From: an uncultured Treponema sp.
GTDB lineage: Bacteria > Spirochaetota > Spirochaetia > Treponematales > Treponemataceae
Direction: 5' to 3'
Length of the DNA stretch: 21,139 nucleotides
NCBI GenBank assembly: GCA_937890485.1
Contig: CALBXN010000075.1
Coordinates: 1 to 21,139, forward strand
This document shows, piece after piece, positions 6,345 through 14,659 of the stretch (position 1 is its first letter; every line of letters begins with the position of its first letter). The notes beneath the pieces were generated by a model. It was not told the DNA's origin and made no database searches. It worked only from the letters and a program-made list of their open reading frames with translations. The translations under genes and the position numbers were made by a program.

Positions 6345-7055
6345 ATGTTTAGAACTCTTGGAGTTTTGTTAAAAATCATTTTTTATATGTTCAAAAAACA
6401 AAAAAAATTAAAAGAAGTAAAAAAACTTGAAAAAGAAGGAAAAGAGCAGGAAGTTAAAGAACAAATCGCTCCACTTGTAATAGATTGGGCAAAATATTGC
6501 GTTGATGTTACAGGTGCAGAAGTTGAAGTTATAGGATTAGAAAATATTCCTTCAGATAGAAGTGTTGTGTATATTGGAAATCACCAAGGTCTTATGGATA
6601 TTCCTCTTTTGTTGGGATACATTCCATATCAAAAAGCATTTATCGCCAAAATCGAAATCTTAAAAGTACCAATACTTTCTGATTGGATGAAATTGATGAA
6701 GTGTGTTTTTCTTGCAAGAAAAAATCCGCGACAATCAATTGAAGCCATTCATCAAGGAATCGAAAATGTAAAAAACGGCTATTCCATGGTAATTTTCCCA
6801 GAAGGAACTCGTAGCAAAGGTGGTCCTGTAAAAGAATTTAAACCAGGTAGTTTTAAATTAGCTTTTCAATCAAGTGCAGATATTGTTCCTGTTACAATCG
6901 ATGGAACTTGGAAAATCTACGAAGAACATAAAAGAATAAAACCTGCAAAAATCAAACTTACAATTCATCCTGTGGTAAAAACAGAAGGATTAAGCAAAGA
7001 AGAATTACGAGAAATTCCAGCACAAGTACAAAAAATTGTAGAAAGTGCTTTATAA
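6345..7055 (+). CDS. plsC: 1-acyl-sn-glycerol-3-phosphate acyltransferase (PlsC family)
   Basis: The 236-aa protein transfers an acyl chain to lysophosphatidate to make phosphatidic acid at the inner face of the membrane. A hydrophobic N-terminus (about 4-17) and a lysine-rich amphipathic helix (18-45) precede the acyltransferase domain. The catalytic H-x4-D box is NHQGLMD (H80, D85), the glycerophosphate-binding box is FPEGTRS (E153, R156), and VPVTIDGT forms the fourth motif. All key residues are present and the length is normal. GAGG lies 8 nt before the ATG; a possible promoter is TTTACA (6291-6296) with TATAGA (6316-6321), although the 19-nt spacing is long. The stop is one base from the convergent pflA stop. 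The family is certain; acyl-acceptor specificity is inferred. Confidence 0.93.
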   Translation: MFRTLGVLLKIIFYMFKKQKKLKEVKKLEKEGKEQEVKEQIAPLVIDWAKYCVDVTGAEVEVIGLENIPSDRSVVYIGNHQGLMDIPLLLGYIPYQKAFIAKIEILKVPILSDWMKLMKCVFLARKNPRQSIEAIHQGIENVKNGYSMVIFPEGTRSKGGPVKEFKPGSFKLAFQSSADIVPVTIDGTWKIYEEHKRIKPAKIKLTIHPVVKTEGLSKEELREIPAQVQKIVESAL

Positions 7056-7056
7056 T

Positions 7057-7884
7057 TTAACCTAAATTTAATTTTATCCGATTGCTGATAATTTGTTCAG
7101 CACGTTTTACGTCCTCTTTTGTAGCTGGTTTTATGCTCTCAAGAGGATATTTTATTTTTAAAGCTTCATATTTTAGTTTTGCCATATCGTGATAAGCAAG
7201 AATTTCGATTTTTTGTACACTTTGCAAGGCATAAACAAAATCTGCCAATTTTTCTAAAGATTCAACATCATCATTTATAGAAGGAACTAAAACATATCGA
7301 ATAACAGTTGGAATATTTTTTTTAGAAAGATAATTTGCAAAAGCCAAAACATTTTTGTTTGAATGGCCTGTAAGTTCCCGATGTTTTTCATCGTCTATGT
7401 GTTTTATATCTAGCATAACTAAATCTGTAACTTCACAAAGATTATCGAATTTTGAAATTTCATTTTGTGAAGAAGAAAACATAATACCAGAGGTGTCTAA
7501 TGTTGTGTGAATTCCATTATTTTTTCCTGTAACAAAACCTGAAGGTAAAATATATTTTTTTGCCTTTGAAAAGAGTTCAATTAAAAAATCAATTTGTAAA
7601 AGTGGTTCTCCTCCAGTAACAGTGATTCCACCTTTTTTATAAAATTCCATATTTTTTTCATAAATTTGTAGAATATCTGAAGAAGTCATTTTCTTTATAG
7701 AAGTATTATTTGCAGAATCAAGGTTCCAAGTATCAGGATTGTGACAATATTTACATCTCATTACACATCCTTGAAAAAAGACAACCAATCGCACCCCAGG
7801 ACCATCAACAGAACCAAAAGTTTCTATAGAGTGAATATTTCCTTGTTTTTCAGTTAAAACTAATTTTTCTTCATCATTCTTCAT
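7057..7884 (-). CDS. pflA: Pyruvate formate-lyase activating enzyme (radical SAM)
   Basis: The enzyme generates the glycyl radical of PFL using a 4Fe-4S cluster and S-adenosylmethionine. In the 275-aa product, IETFGSVDGPGVR precedes the radical SAM motif C40-x3-C44-x2-C47 (QGCVMRCKYCHNPDTW); GGITVTGGEPLLQ is the SAM-binding GGE motif, and the TIM-barrel segments TLDTSG, VMLDIKH and IRYVLVPSIND follow. It is slightly longer than the E. coli enzyme (246 aa), with a ~15-residue N-terminal extension and an insertion near 110-140 (KKYILPSGFVTGKNNG). GGAG lies 14 nt before the ATG, farther than usual. The partner pflB is on the same strand but about 3.1 kb upstream, with a convergent c-di-GMP gene between them, so the two are not one simple operon. 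Confidence 0.95.
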   Translation of the reverse strand: MKNDEEKLVLTEKQGNIHSIETFGSVDGPGVRLVVFFQGCVMRCKYCHNPDTWNLDSANNTSIKKMTSSDILQIYEKNMEFYKKGGITVTGGEPLLQIDFLIELFSKAKKYILPSGFVTGKNNGIHTTLDTSGIMFSSSQNEISKFDNLCEVTDLVMLDIKHIDDEKHRELTGHSNKNVLAFANYLSKKNIPTVIRYVLVPSINDDVESLEKLADFVYALQSVQKIEILAYHDMAKLKYEALKIKYPLESIKPATKEDVKRAEQIISNRIKLNLG

Positions 7885-7939
7885 ATTTTATCAAATTTCT
7901 CCATTATATAAAATTTATGTAAAAATATCATTTTTTTTC

Positions 7940-7969
7940 TTGACAGCGTTTTTAATCATAACATAAAAT
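7940..7969 (+). promoter_or_regulatory. Strong sigma-70-type promoter with near-leaderless start
   Basis: A consensus -35 TTGACA (7940-7945) and TAAAAT (7964-7969, 5/6) are separated by 18 nt. Transcription would start near 7976, about two bases before the ATG at 7978. No Shine-Dalgarno is present, so the transcript may be leaderless. Confidence 0.65.
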
Positions 7970-7977
7970 GTATTATT

Positions 7978-10908
7978 ATGGCAAAACTAAGATTTAAATT
8001 ATTTTCAGTAATTATTCTCTTTTTATTTGTATGTAATTTTTCTCTTTTTGCAGAAAAACGAAAAGTCACAGTAGCTTTTGTTCCTATCGAAGGAATGCAA
8101 ATTATCGATGAAAATGGTAAAGCAGAAGGATACATGTGTGAATATTTTAATCAAATTGCCTTAAGAGCTCAATGGGAGATTGAATTCATCCCTATGACCT
8201 GGACAGAAACACTAGCATCATTGCAAACAGGTGAAATAGATTTTTCTGGAATGTTACCTAAGGTTGATTATCTAAAAAACACATTATACTATTCAAAAAA
8301 TCATACAGGAATTTCAGATTCAAGTATTTTTGTTAGAAGTGATGATAACAGATTTTTTTACAGCGATCCAGAAACCTTAAATAAAAAAAAGATTGGTTTA
8401 ATAAAAGGTGGTTTAATAGAAAAGGATTTAGATCAATATTGTAAAAAACACAATATTTCAATAAATAAAAAATATTTTACATCAAATAAAGATATTCTCA
8501 GAGCATTGTCAGAAAAAGAAATTGATGCAGGTGCAAATGTTACATATCAAAATGAAGCAAATATAAAAATTGTTCATCACTTTGAATCATCACCTCTATA
8601 TATTTGTACAAATATAAAAAATGAAGTTTTGATAAAAGAATTAGAAGATGCTTTTTCAAACTTACTTTTATTACATCCTGATTATAATAATCTTTTACAT
8701 ACATATTATTTCTTGGGCGAAAGTCAAAAGCAAATTGTTTTAACTAGACAAGAACAAGAATTTATAAACAATAATCCTGTAATAAATGCAGTTTATAAAT
8801 CTAATTGGGCACCTATAGAATTTACAAACAAAAATGGAGAATTTAGAGGTGCAGTAAGAAAAGTATTTGATAAAATCTCAAATACTACAGGTCTTAAATT
8901 CAATTTTATTCCTGTACTTACAAAAGAGGATGCAAAAAAAGCGTTGCAAGATGGAACAGCACTTATCGATACAGCCTTTGATAATTCTATTCAAGCAGCA
9001 GAACTTTACGGAATAAATGTTACAAGACCATATTATTCAATTCCTATGGAAATTATTCAAAATCCTAAAGTAAAAAATGATATTTCAACTTTCACATACG
9101 GTTCAATCGATCCTGAAAATTTAGAAAAATTAAAATCACAAACAAACATCATTTTAAAAGAAACAAATAAAGAATGTCTTGACGCTGTAAAAAAAGGCGA
9201 AGCAAAAAATGTTTATCTAAACACGACTATACGAAAATATCTTTTTCAAACAGATAATTTCAGTAATTTGGAAATTGCATTTCAAGGTGATAGAAATACT
9301 ACTTTGTATGTAGGATTATCAAAAAAGGCACCTATTGAACTATATACAATAATTGAAAAATCTCTTCTAGCAATTTTACCATCAGAAATTTCAAATTATT
9401 TTGATGAAGCAAGTAGAATTTCTCCACCAATGACTTTTGACCTTTTTGTAAAAAAGCATAAGTTACAATTTATATTAGTTATTTTGGTTTTTATAATTGT
9501 TGTAATGGGAATTATCATTTATACAATCTTAGAACACAGAAAAACACAGAAAGCCTTATATTTTGATAGCAATTCTGGCATTTGGAATGGTACAAAACTT
9601 GAACATGAAATAAACAAAAAATTACTGAATACAAAAGAGCAATATGCACTTGTTAATATGAATATTTCTAGGTTCCGATTTGTAAACGATACATACGGAA
9701 GAGAAAAAGGAAATGAAGTTCTTAAACTTTTTGCAAAACTCATAAAAAATAATTTTATTCAAAATGATGAAAACTTTGGAACTTTATGGGCAGATTACTT
9801 TGTTATTTTAGCAAAATTTACTAATGAAAAAGATTTAGAGTTACGCTTTGAAAAATTTGTGCAGGAATTTCAATTAGAAGCTGAAAAAATTTGTAGTTTC
9901 AGATTTGTTATTAAAGCAGGTGTAATTGTTACAGACAATAATAAAACAGAAACATTCTCTTCATTGTTGGAAAGAGCAAATCATGCTGTAAATTCAATTT
10001 CAGATCCATTTGAATCTCAAATTGTTTTCTTTACACAAGATATGTCAAAAGAAATTGAAGAATTAAAACTTGTCGACAAAAACATGATTCAATCTTTCAA
10101 AAATCAAGAATTTCAGCCATATTATCAACCAAAATACGATATTAACACAAATAAAATTTGTGGAGCAGAAGCCTTAGTTCGTTGGATTCATCCAGAGAAA
10201 GGTATAATTCCACCTATTTTTTTCTTACCATATTTTGAACGATGTGGATTTATCACAGAATTAGATTATTATGTTTTTGAAAAAACTTGTCAAAATCTTC
10301 GTCGTTGGATGGATCAAGGTATAAAAGTTGTTCCTATTTCTTGTAACTTTTCGCGTTTACACGCAAAAGATGATCTCTTCCCAGAAAAGATTCAAGTAAT
10401 TGCAGATATGTACAATATTCCTCATCACTTTCTTGAAATTGAAATCACAGAAAGTGTCGCAATGGAAAAGATGGAAGTTGTATTAAGACATTTTAAGAAA
10501 TTTAAGGAAATGGGATTCATTATTTCTATAGATGATTTTGGTTCAGGTTATTCATCATTAACTTTACTAGAACAAATGAATATTGATGTTATAAAAATGG
10601 ATAAATCATTCTTAACAGCAAATTATAGTTCTGCTCGTGAATATGAAATTTTGATTTCTTTAATTCAACTTGCACAAAAACTTGGACTTACCGTTATTTG
10701 CGAAGGAATCGAAACTTCTCGTCATGTAAGACTTTTACACGAAGCTGGCTGTTTTTACGCACAAGGTTTTTATTTTTCAAAACCTCTACCTTTGGAAGAA
10801 TTTGAAAAAGCACTCATAGAAGATAGACCTCCAGAAGGATTTTCGAAAGCAGAACTTAACCTTAACGATGAAATTCTAGAAGAACTTAGCGTCTGGGATG
10901 ATAATTAA
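7978..10908 (+). CDS. Periplasmic-binding-protein sensor c-di-GMP phosphodiesterase (SBP-SBP-TM-degenerate GGDEF-EAL)
   Basis: A 976-aa protein. A signal peptide or anchor (1-25) precedes two tandem solute-binding-protein family 3-like domains (about 28-245 and 260-480), a membrane segment (about 496-519), a GGDEF-type domain (about 530-690) and an EAL domain (about 705-955). In the GGDEF domain the signature is WADYF at 604-608, so cyclase activity is probably lost. The EAL domain keeps E731 (EALVRW), the CNFSR asparagine, EITES, D852/D853 (IDDFGSGYSS), the IKMDKSF lysine, CEGIET and AQGFYFSKP, so c-di-GMP hydrolysis is expected. The most likely role is sensing amino acids or other small periplasmic ligands and lowering c-di-GMP. 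It sits alone between pflA and pflB on the opposite strand with its own promoter and terminator. Confidence 0.92.
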   Translation: MAKLRFKLFSVIILFLFVCNFSLFAEKRKVTVAFVPIEGMQIIDENGKAEGYMCEYFNQIALRAQWEIEFIPMTWTETLASLQTGEIDFSGMLPKVDYLKNTLYYSKNHTGISDSSIFVRSDDNRFFYSDPETLNKKKIGLIKGGLIEKDLDQYCKKHNISINKKYFTSNKDILRALSEKEIDAGANVTYQNEANIKIVHHFESSPLYICTNIKNEVLIKELEDAFSNLLLLHPDYNNLLHTYYFLGESQKQIVLTRQEQEFINNNPVINAVYKSNWAPIEFTNKNGEFRGAVRKVFDKISNTTGLKFNFIPVLTKEDAKKALQDGTALIDTAFDNSIQAAELYGINVTRPYYSIPMEIIQNPKVKNDISTFTYGSIDPENLEKLKSQTNIILKETNKECLDAVKKGEAKNVYLNTTIRKYLFQTDNFSNLEIAFQGDRNTTLYVGLSKKAPIELYTIIEKSLLAILPSEISNYFDEASRISPPMTFDLFVKKHKLQFILVILVFIIVVMGIIIYTILEHRKTQKALYFDSNSGIWNGTKLEHEINKKLLNTKEQYALVNMNISRFRFVNDTYGREKGNEVLKLFAKLIKNNFIQNDENFGTLWADYFVILAKFTNEKDLELRFEKFVQEFQLEAEKICSFRFVIKAGVIVTDNNKTETFSSLLERANHAVNSISDPFESQIVFFTQDMSKEIEELKLVDKNMIQSFKNQEFQPYYQPKYDINTNKICGAEALVRWIHPEKGIIPPIFFLPYFERCGFITELDYYVFEKTCQNLRRWMDQGIKVVPISCNFSRLHAKDDLFPEKIQVIADMYNIPHHFLEIEITESVAMEKMEVVLRHFKKFKEMGFIISIDDFGSGYSSLTLLEQMNIDVIKMDKSFLTANYSSAREYEILISLIQLAQKLGLTVICEGIETSRHVRLLHEAGCFYAQGFYFSKPLPLEEFEKALIEDRPPEGFSKAELNLNDEILEELSVWDDN

Positions 10909-10920
10909 CAAAAATAAGCA

Positions 10921-10960
10921 AAAAAAGCAACTTTCATACCATTTGAAAGTTGCTTTTTTT
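10921..10960. terminator. Bidirectional terminator between the c-di-GMP phosphodiesterase and pflB
   Basis: A 10-bp stem, GCAACTTTCA (10927-10936) and its complement TGAAAGTTGC (10944-10953), has a 7-nt loop. An A6 run precedes it and a T7 run follows, so it can end transcription from both convergent genes. Confidence 0.92.
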
Positions 10961-11017
10961 TATTTTGATAAACTAAGTATAATAAAACAAAGTTAAATAA
11001 ACTCTGCCTTAATTACT

Positions 11018-13378
11018 TTACATCTTATTGTGGAAAGTTCTTGAAATTACATCGTCTTGTTGTTCTTTTGTTAGCTTAATGAAGTTTACAGCATATCCAG
11101 AAACACGAATTGTTAATTGTGGATATTTTTCTGGATGAGATTGAGCGTCAAGTAAAGTTTCTTTTGTAAATACATTTACATTTAAGTGATGTCCACCTTT
11201 TTTAGCATAGCCATCAATCAAAGAAACAAGATTTTCAATTTGAACAGGATTTGCAAGTGTTTCTGCCACTGTAGGAGCTGCCATAATAGTTGCTGTATCA
11301 CAAGACATACAAGCACCATAATTTTTTATACTTGCTAAATCAATACTGCTATCTTTTCCTAAAGCATCAGGAATAATTGAGAAAGTGTTTGAAATTCCGT
11401 CTTGTGCATATCTAAATGGAAGTTTTGCAACAGATGCCAAAGATGCAACAGCACCATTTGTATCACGACCATGCATAGGATTTGCACCTGGTGCCATTGG
11501 TTCACCCATTTTTCTTCCGTCTGGTGTATTTCCTGTTTTTTTGCCGTAAACAACATTTGATGTAATTGTTAAAATTGAAGTTGTTGGAACACCATCACGA
11601 TATGTATGATTTGATTTAATTTTATTGATAAAATGACGCAAAATCATTACAGCAATTTGGTCTACTCTATCGTCATTATTTCCGTATTTTGGAAAATCCC
11701 CTTCAATTTGATAATCCACTACTACACCGTTTTCGTCACGAATACATTTTACTTTTGCATATTTTATTGCAGAAAGAGAATCGGCAACGATTGAAAGCCC
11801 CGCAATTCCAGTTGCAAAGTAGCGTTTTACATCTCTATCATGTAAAGCCATCTGCAATTTTTCGTAGGAATATTTATCGTGCATATAATGGATTACATTC
11901 AATGTATTTACATAAAGTTCTGCAAGCCAATCCATCATTGCTTCAAATTTTTCTAAAACATCATCGTAGTCAAGATAATCACCTTCTACTGCACGATATT
12001 TTGGACCAACTTGTTCTTTTGTTTTTTCGTCTACTCCACCATTGATTGCGTACAACAAACATTTTGCAAGGTTTGCTCTTGCTCCAAAAAATTGCATTTC
12101 TTTTCCAACTACCATTGAAGAAACACAACAAGCAATGGCGTAATCATCACCATGGATAACGCGCATCAAATCATCATTTTCATATTGAATTGATGAAGAT
12201 TTGATAGACATTTTTGCACAGTATTTTTTGAAGTTTTCTGGCAATCTTTCAGACCATAAAACAGTTAGGTTTGGTTCTGGAGAAGTTCCTAAGTTATCAA
12301 GAGTGTTCAAATATCGGTAGGAAGTTTTTGTTACCATGTGATTCCCGTCAACATTTACACCACCGATAGATTCTGTAACCCACTGAGGATCCCCTGAGAA
12401 CAAAGAATTATATTCAGGAGTTCGAGCAAAACGTACCAAGCGAAGTTTCATGATAAAATGATCGATTAGTTCCTGAGCTTGTTCTTCTGTCAAAATTCCT
12501 TTTTCAATATCTCTTTGAATATAAATATCAATAAAAGTTGAAGTTCGTCCTAATGACATTGCAGCGCCATTTTGTTCTTTTACAGCAGCAAGATAACCTA
12601 GATACATCCATTGAAGTGCTTCTTGTGCATTACTTGCAGGACGAGTAATATCAAATCCGTAAATACGACCAAGTTCCGCAAGTTCATCTAAGGCACGCAT
12701 TTGGTCTGCAAGTTCTTCACGCAAACGGATATTTCTGTAATTCATTTCTTTAAGACAAGTATCAATTTGATATTGTCGTTCAACTTTTAAGCGATTAATT
12801 CCGTAAAGAGCAACTCTTCTGTAATCTCCAATAATACGTCCACGTCCGTAAGCATCAGGTAAACCTGTAATAATTCCTGCGTGACGAGCCATACGCATTT
12901 CTGGAGTGTAAACATCAAAAACACCTTGGTTATGAGTTTTTCTATATTTTGTAAAAATTTCTGTTACTTCAGGATCTACCTTATATCCATTTTGTTCACA
13001 AGCTTTTTGAGCCATTTTGATTCCACCAAAAGGCATTAATGCTCGTTTAAAAGGTTTATCAGTTTGAAGTCCCACAATTTTTTCTTTTGATTTATCTAAA
13101 TATCCAGGTCCATGGGATGTAATAGTAGATATGATTTTTGTGTCCATATCTAAAACACCACCTGCAGCAATCTCTTGTTTAGATAAATCTAAAACTTGAT
13201 TCCATAAATCTTTTGTGGCGTTAGTTGCTCCACACAAGAAACTTTCATCACCATCGTAGGGAGTATAATTTTTGATAATAAAATCCCTTACATTAACTGG
13301 TCCATTACTCCATCTGCCAAGTTTAAAACCTTCCCATTCTGGAGCAATTCCTTGAAATTCAATATCTTTAAAACGCAT
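11018..13378 (-). CDS. pflB: Formate C-acetyltransferase (pyruvate formate-lyase)
   Basis: A glycyl radical enzyme that converts pyruvate and CoA to acetyl-CoA and formate under anaerobic conditions, in the cytoplasm. The 786-aa product is of the E. coli PflB type. Tandem catalytic cysteines are C417 and C418 (YAIACCVSSMVVG), and the glycyl radical site is G761 (RVSGYAVNFIKLT). SHGPGYLDKSKEKIVGLQTD and NVVYGKKTGNTPDGR are further family segments. The protein is slightly longer than E. coli PflB (760 aa) and appears intact. No Shine-Dalgarno is seen before the ATG at 13378; TATATT lies 9 nt upstream and could be a -10 element for another near-leaderless transcript. Its activase gene is about 3.1 kb downstream on the same strand. 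Formate- and acetate-producing fermentation is inferred. Confidence 0.97.
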   Translation of the reverse strand: MRFKDIEFQGIAPEWEGFKLGRWSNGPVNVRDFIIKNYTPYDGDESFLCGATNATKDLWNQVLDLSKQEIAAGGVLDMDTKIISTITSHGPGYLDKSKEKIVGLQTDKPFKRALMPFGGIKMAQKACEQNGYKVDPEVTEIFTKYRKTHNQGVFDVYTPEMRMARHAGIITGLPDAYGRGRIIGDYRRVALYGINRLKVERQYQIDTCLKEMNYRNIRLREELADQMRALDELAELGRIYGFDITRPASNAQEALQWMYLGYLAAVKEQNGAAMSLGRTSTFIDIYIQRDIEKGILTEEQAQELIDHFIMKLRLVRFARTPEYNSLFSGDPQWVTESIGGVNVDGNHMVTKTSYRYLNTLDNLGTSPEPNLTVLWSERLPENFKKYCAKMSIKSSSIQYENDDLMRVIHGDDYAIACCVSSMVVGKEMQFFGARANLAKCLLYAINGGVDEKTKEQVGPKYRAVEGDYLDYDDVLEKFEAMMDWLAELYVNTLNVIHYMHDKYSYEKLQMALHDRDVKRYFATGIAGLSIVADSLSAIKYAKVKCIRDENGVVVDYQIEGDFPKYGNNDDRVDQIAVMILRHFINKIKSNHTYRDGVPTTSILTITSNVVYGKKTGNTPDGRKMGEPMAPGANPMHGRDTNGAVASLASVAKLPFRYAQDGISNTFSIIPDALGKDSSIDLASIKNYGACMSCDTATIMAAPTVAETLANPVQIENLVSLIDGYAKKGGHHLNVNVFTKETLLDAQSHPEKYPQLTIRVSGYAVNFIKLTKEQQDDVISRTFHNKM

Positions 13379-13432
13379 AAAACGAATATATCACATTAAA
13401 AAAAAATAATAAATACTAAAATTTTTTTTCTA

Positions 13433-13461
13433 TTGCTTAATAAGTAAACATAAAGTAAAAT
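13433..13461 (+). promoter_or_regulatory. Candidate promoter of the OmpA/PDZ gene cluster
   Basis: TTGCTT (13433-13438) and TAAAAT (13456-13461) are separated by 17 nt upstream of the first gene. A GAGAGG ribosome binding site lies 6 nt before the ATG at 13490. The -35 matches consensus only 3/6. Confidence 0.4.
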
Positions 13462-13489
13462 ATTATCATTAAAATGTGAGAGGTATTTC

Positions 13490-14659
13490 ATGGTAAATAA
13501 TTGTAAAAAATGCGGTTCTAGTCTTGTAATCTCAACTATTATCGAAGGATTTGTTCCAAACAGCGATGCTGAAAAAACAAGTTTGAAAATCGGCGACAAA
13601 ATTCTTGAAATAAATAAAATTCCTGTAGAAACCAATGCGGATATTATTGCCCACGAACAAGTGAATGGTCTTGTAAGCGTAAAAGTAGAACGTAAAAACC
13701 AAAAATTGATGTTTTTAGTTCCAGATTCTGATGGATTTTTTACAGACCAAATTATTTACAAAGAAAATTGTAAACACTGTGAAAAAAAGAAGCAAAAACG
13801 AAAAATTAAAAACTTCATTGATAAAGTAATTCTTGGAATTTTTTGTTTAGTTGTTATCACACTTGCTGTAATAATTTTTATGTTAGTTTCTGCCAATAAA
13901 ATGGATGAAGTTCCAGAAAATTCTGAAAATATAGCAGTTGAATCAACAGAAATAAATGAACAATTACCTACAGAAGAAATTGAAACTCCAGAACAAAAAT
14001 GGACAAAAATAGAACAATTAATTCGTTCAAGCAACGCTTTTGAAAACGAAATTTTGTATCTAGCACTAAATTCTGAGGATTATGCCTTGTTTGATACAGT
14101 CTTACAAAATGAATATTCTTGGCGTAAAATGTTTACAGTTGTAGATTCCATTGATACAGAATCATCTTTAGTTCGTGGATATAACATAAATGAAGTTGAT
14201 GATGAAACTCTAAAATTGTTAGCAAAAATTAAATCTGTAGATTTAGGAAAAATTTATTTTGATTATGGAGAATGGCTTGAACCATCAGATAAATATCCTG
14301 GACGAGGTAAATATCTTTTAGCAGGAAATATTTATGATGAAATGCGTTTTTATGAAACTGCCGCTGCCATTGCAAATCTTTTATCAAAAATTCCTTCTGA
14401 TAAATTAAATTCTGCATGTTTTACAATTGACGGTCATACAGATAGCGTAAGTCCTCATGACTTTAATCAAAAACTTTCTGAACGCCGAGCCCTATGGATT
14501 AAAAAAATTATGAATACAGCTTTTAATATTCCACAACATAGAATTATAACTCAAGGTTTTAGTTGGGATAAAAAAGCAGTAGAAAAAGAAACAACTCCTC
14601 GTGATTATGCAATGAACCGACGAGCAGAAATAAAGGTTTGTTTTTTTGAAGAACAATAA
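13490..14659 (+). CDS. Zinc-ribbon/PDZ, single-TM, OmpA-like envelope protein
   Basis: A 389-aa protein with an unusual order. C5-x2-C8 (NCKKCG) is followed by a compact PDZ-like domain (about 16-80: STIIEGFVPNSDAEKTSLKI, then GDKILEINKIPV). C94-x2-C97 (NCKHCE) follows; the two CxxC pairs could together bind one zinc ion. A basic stretch (98-112) and one membrane segment (113-135, VILGIFCLVVITLAV...) come next, then an acidic linker (about 140-165), and a C-terminal OmpA/MotB-like domain (about 265-385) with FTIDGHTDSVSPHDFN, LSERRALWIKK, ITQGFS and NRRAEIKV. The topology would place PDZ and zinc ribbon in the cytoplasm and the OmpA domain in the periplasm, binding peptidoglycan. Cell-envelope anchoring or signalling is inferred; substrate or partner is unknown. 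It overlaps the next gene by 14 nt. Confidence 0.8.
   Translation: MVNNCKKCGSSLVISTIIEGFVPNSDAEKTSLKIGDKILEINKIPVETNADIIAHEQVNGLVSVKVERKNQKLMFLVPDSDGFFTDQIIYKENCKHCEKKKQKRKIKNFIDKVILGIFCLVVITLAVIIFMLVSANKMDEVPENSENIAVESTEINEQLPTEEIETPEQKWTKIEQLIRSSNAFENEILYLALNSEDYALFDTVLQNEYSWRKMFTVVDSIDTESSLVRGYNINEVDDETLKLLAKIKSVDLGKIYFDYGEWLEPSDKYPGRGKYLLAGNIYDEMRFYETAAAIANLLSKIPSDKLNSACFTIDGHTDSVSPHDFNQKLSERRALWIKKIMNTAFNIPQHRIITQGFSWDKKAVEKETTPRDYAMNRRAEIKVCFFEEQ

Noticed and set aside
11689..12045. Plus-strand 118-codon frame within pflB
   Set aside because: Antisense shadow of a strongly conserved gene; its composition is Leu/His/Gln-rich, as expected from reverse-reading PFL codons.
13396..13635. 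Minus-strand 79-codon frame overlapping the pflB upstream region and the OmpA-like gene
   Set aside because: It overlaps the well supported PDZ coding region, and its end is low-complexity AT-rich intergenic DNA.
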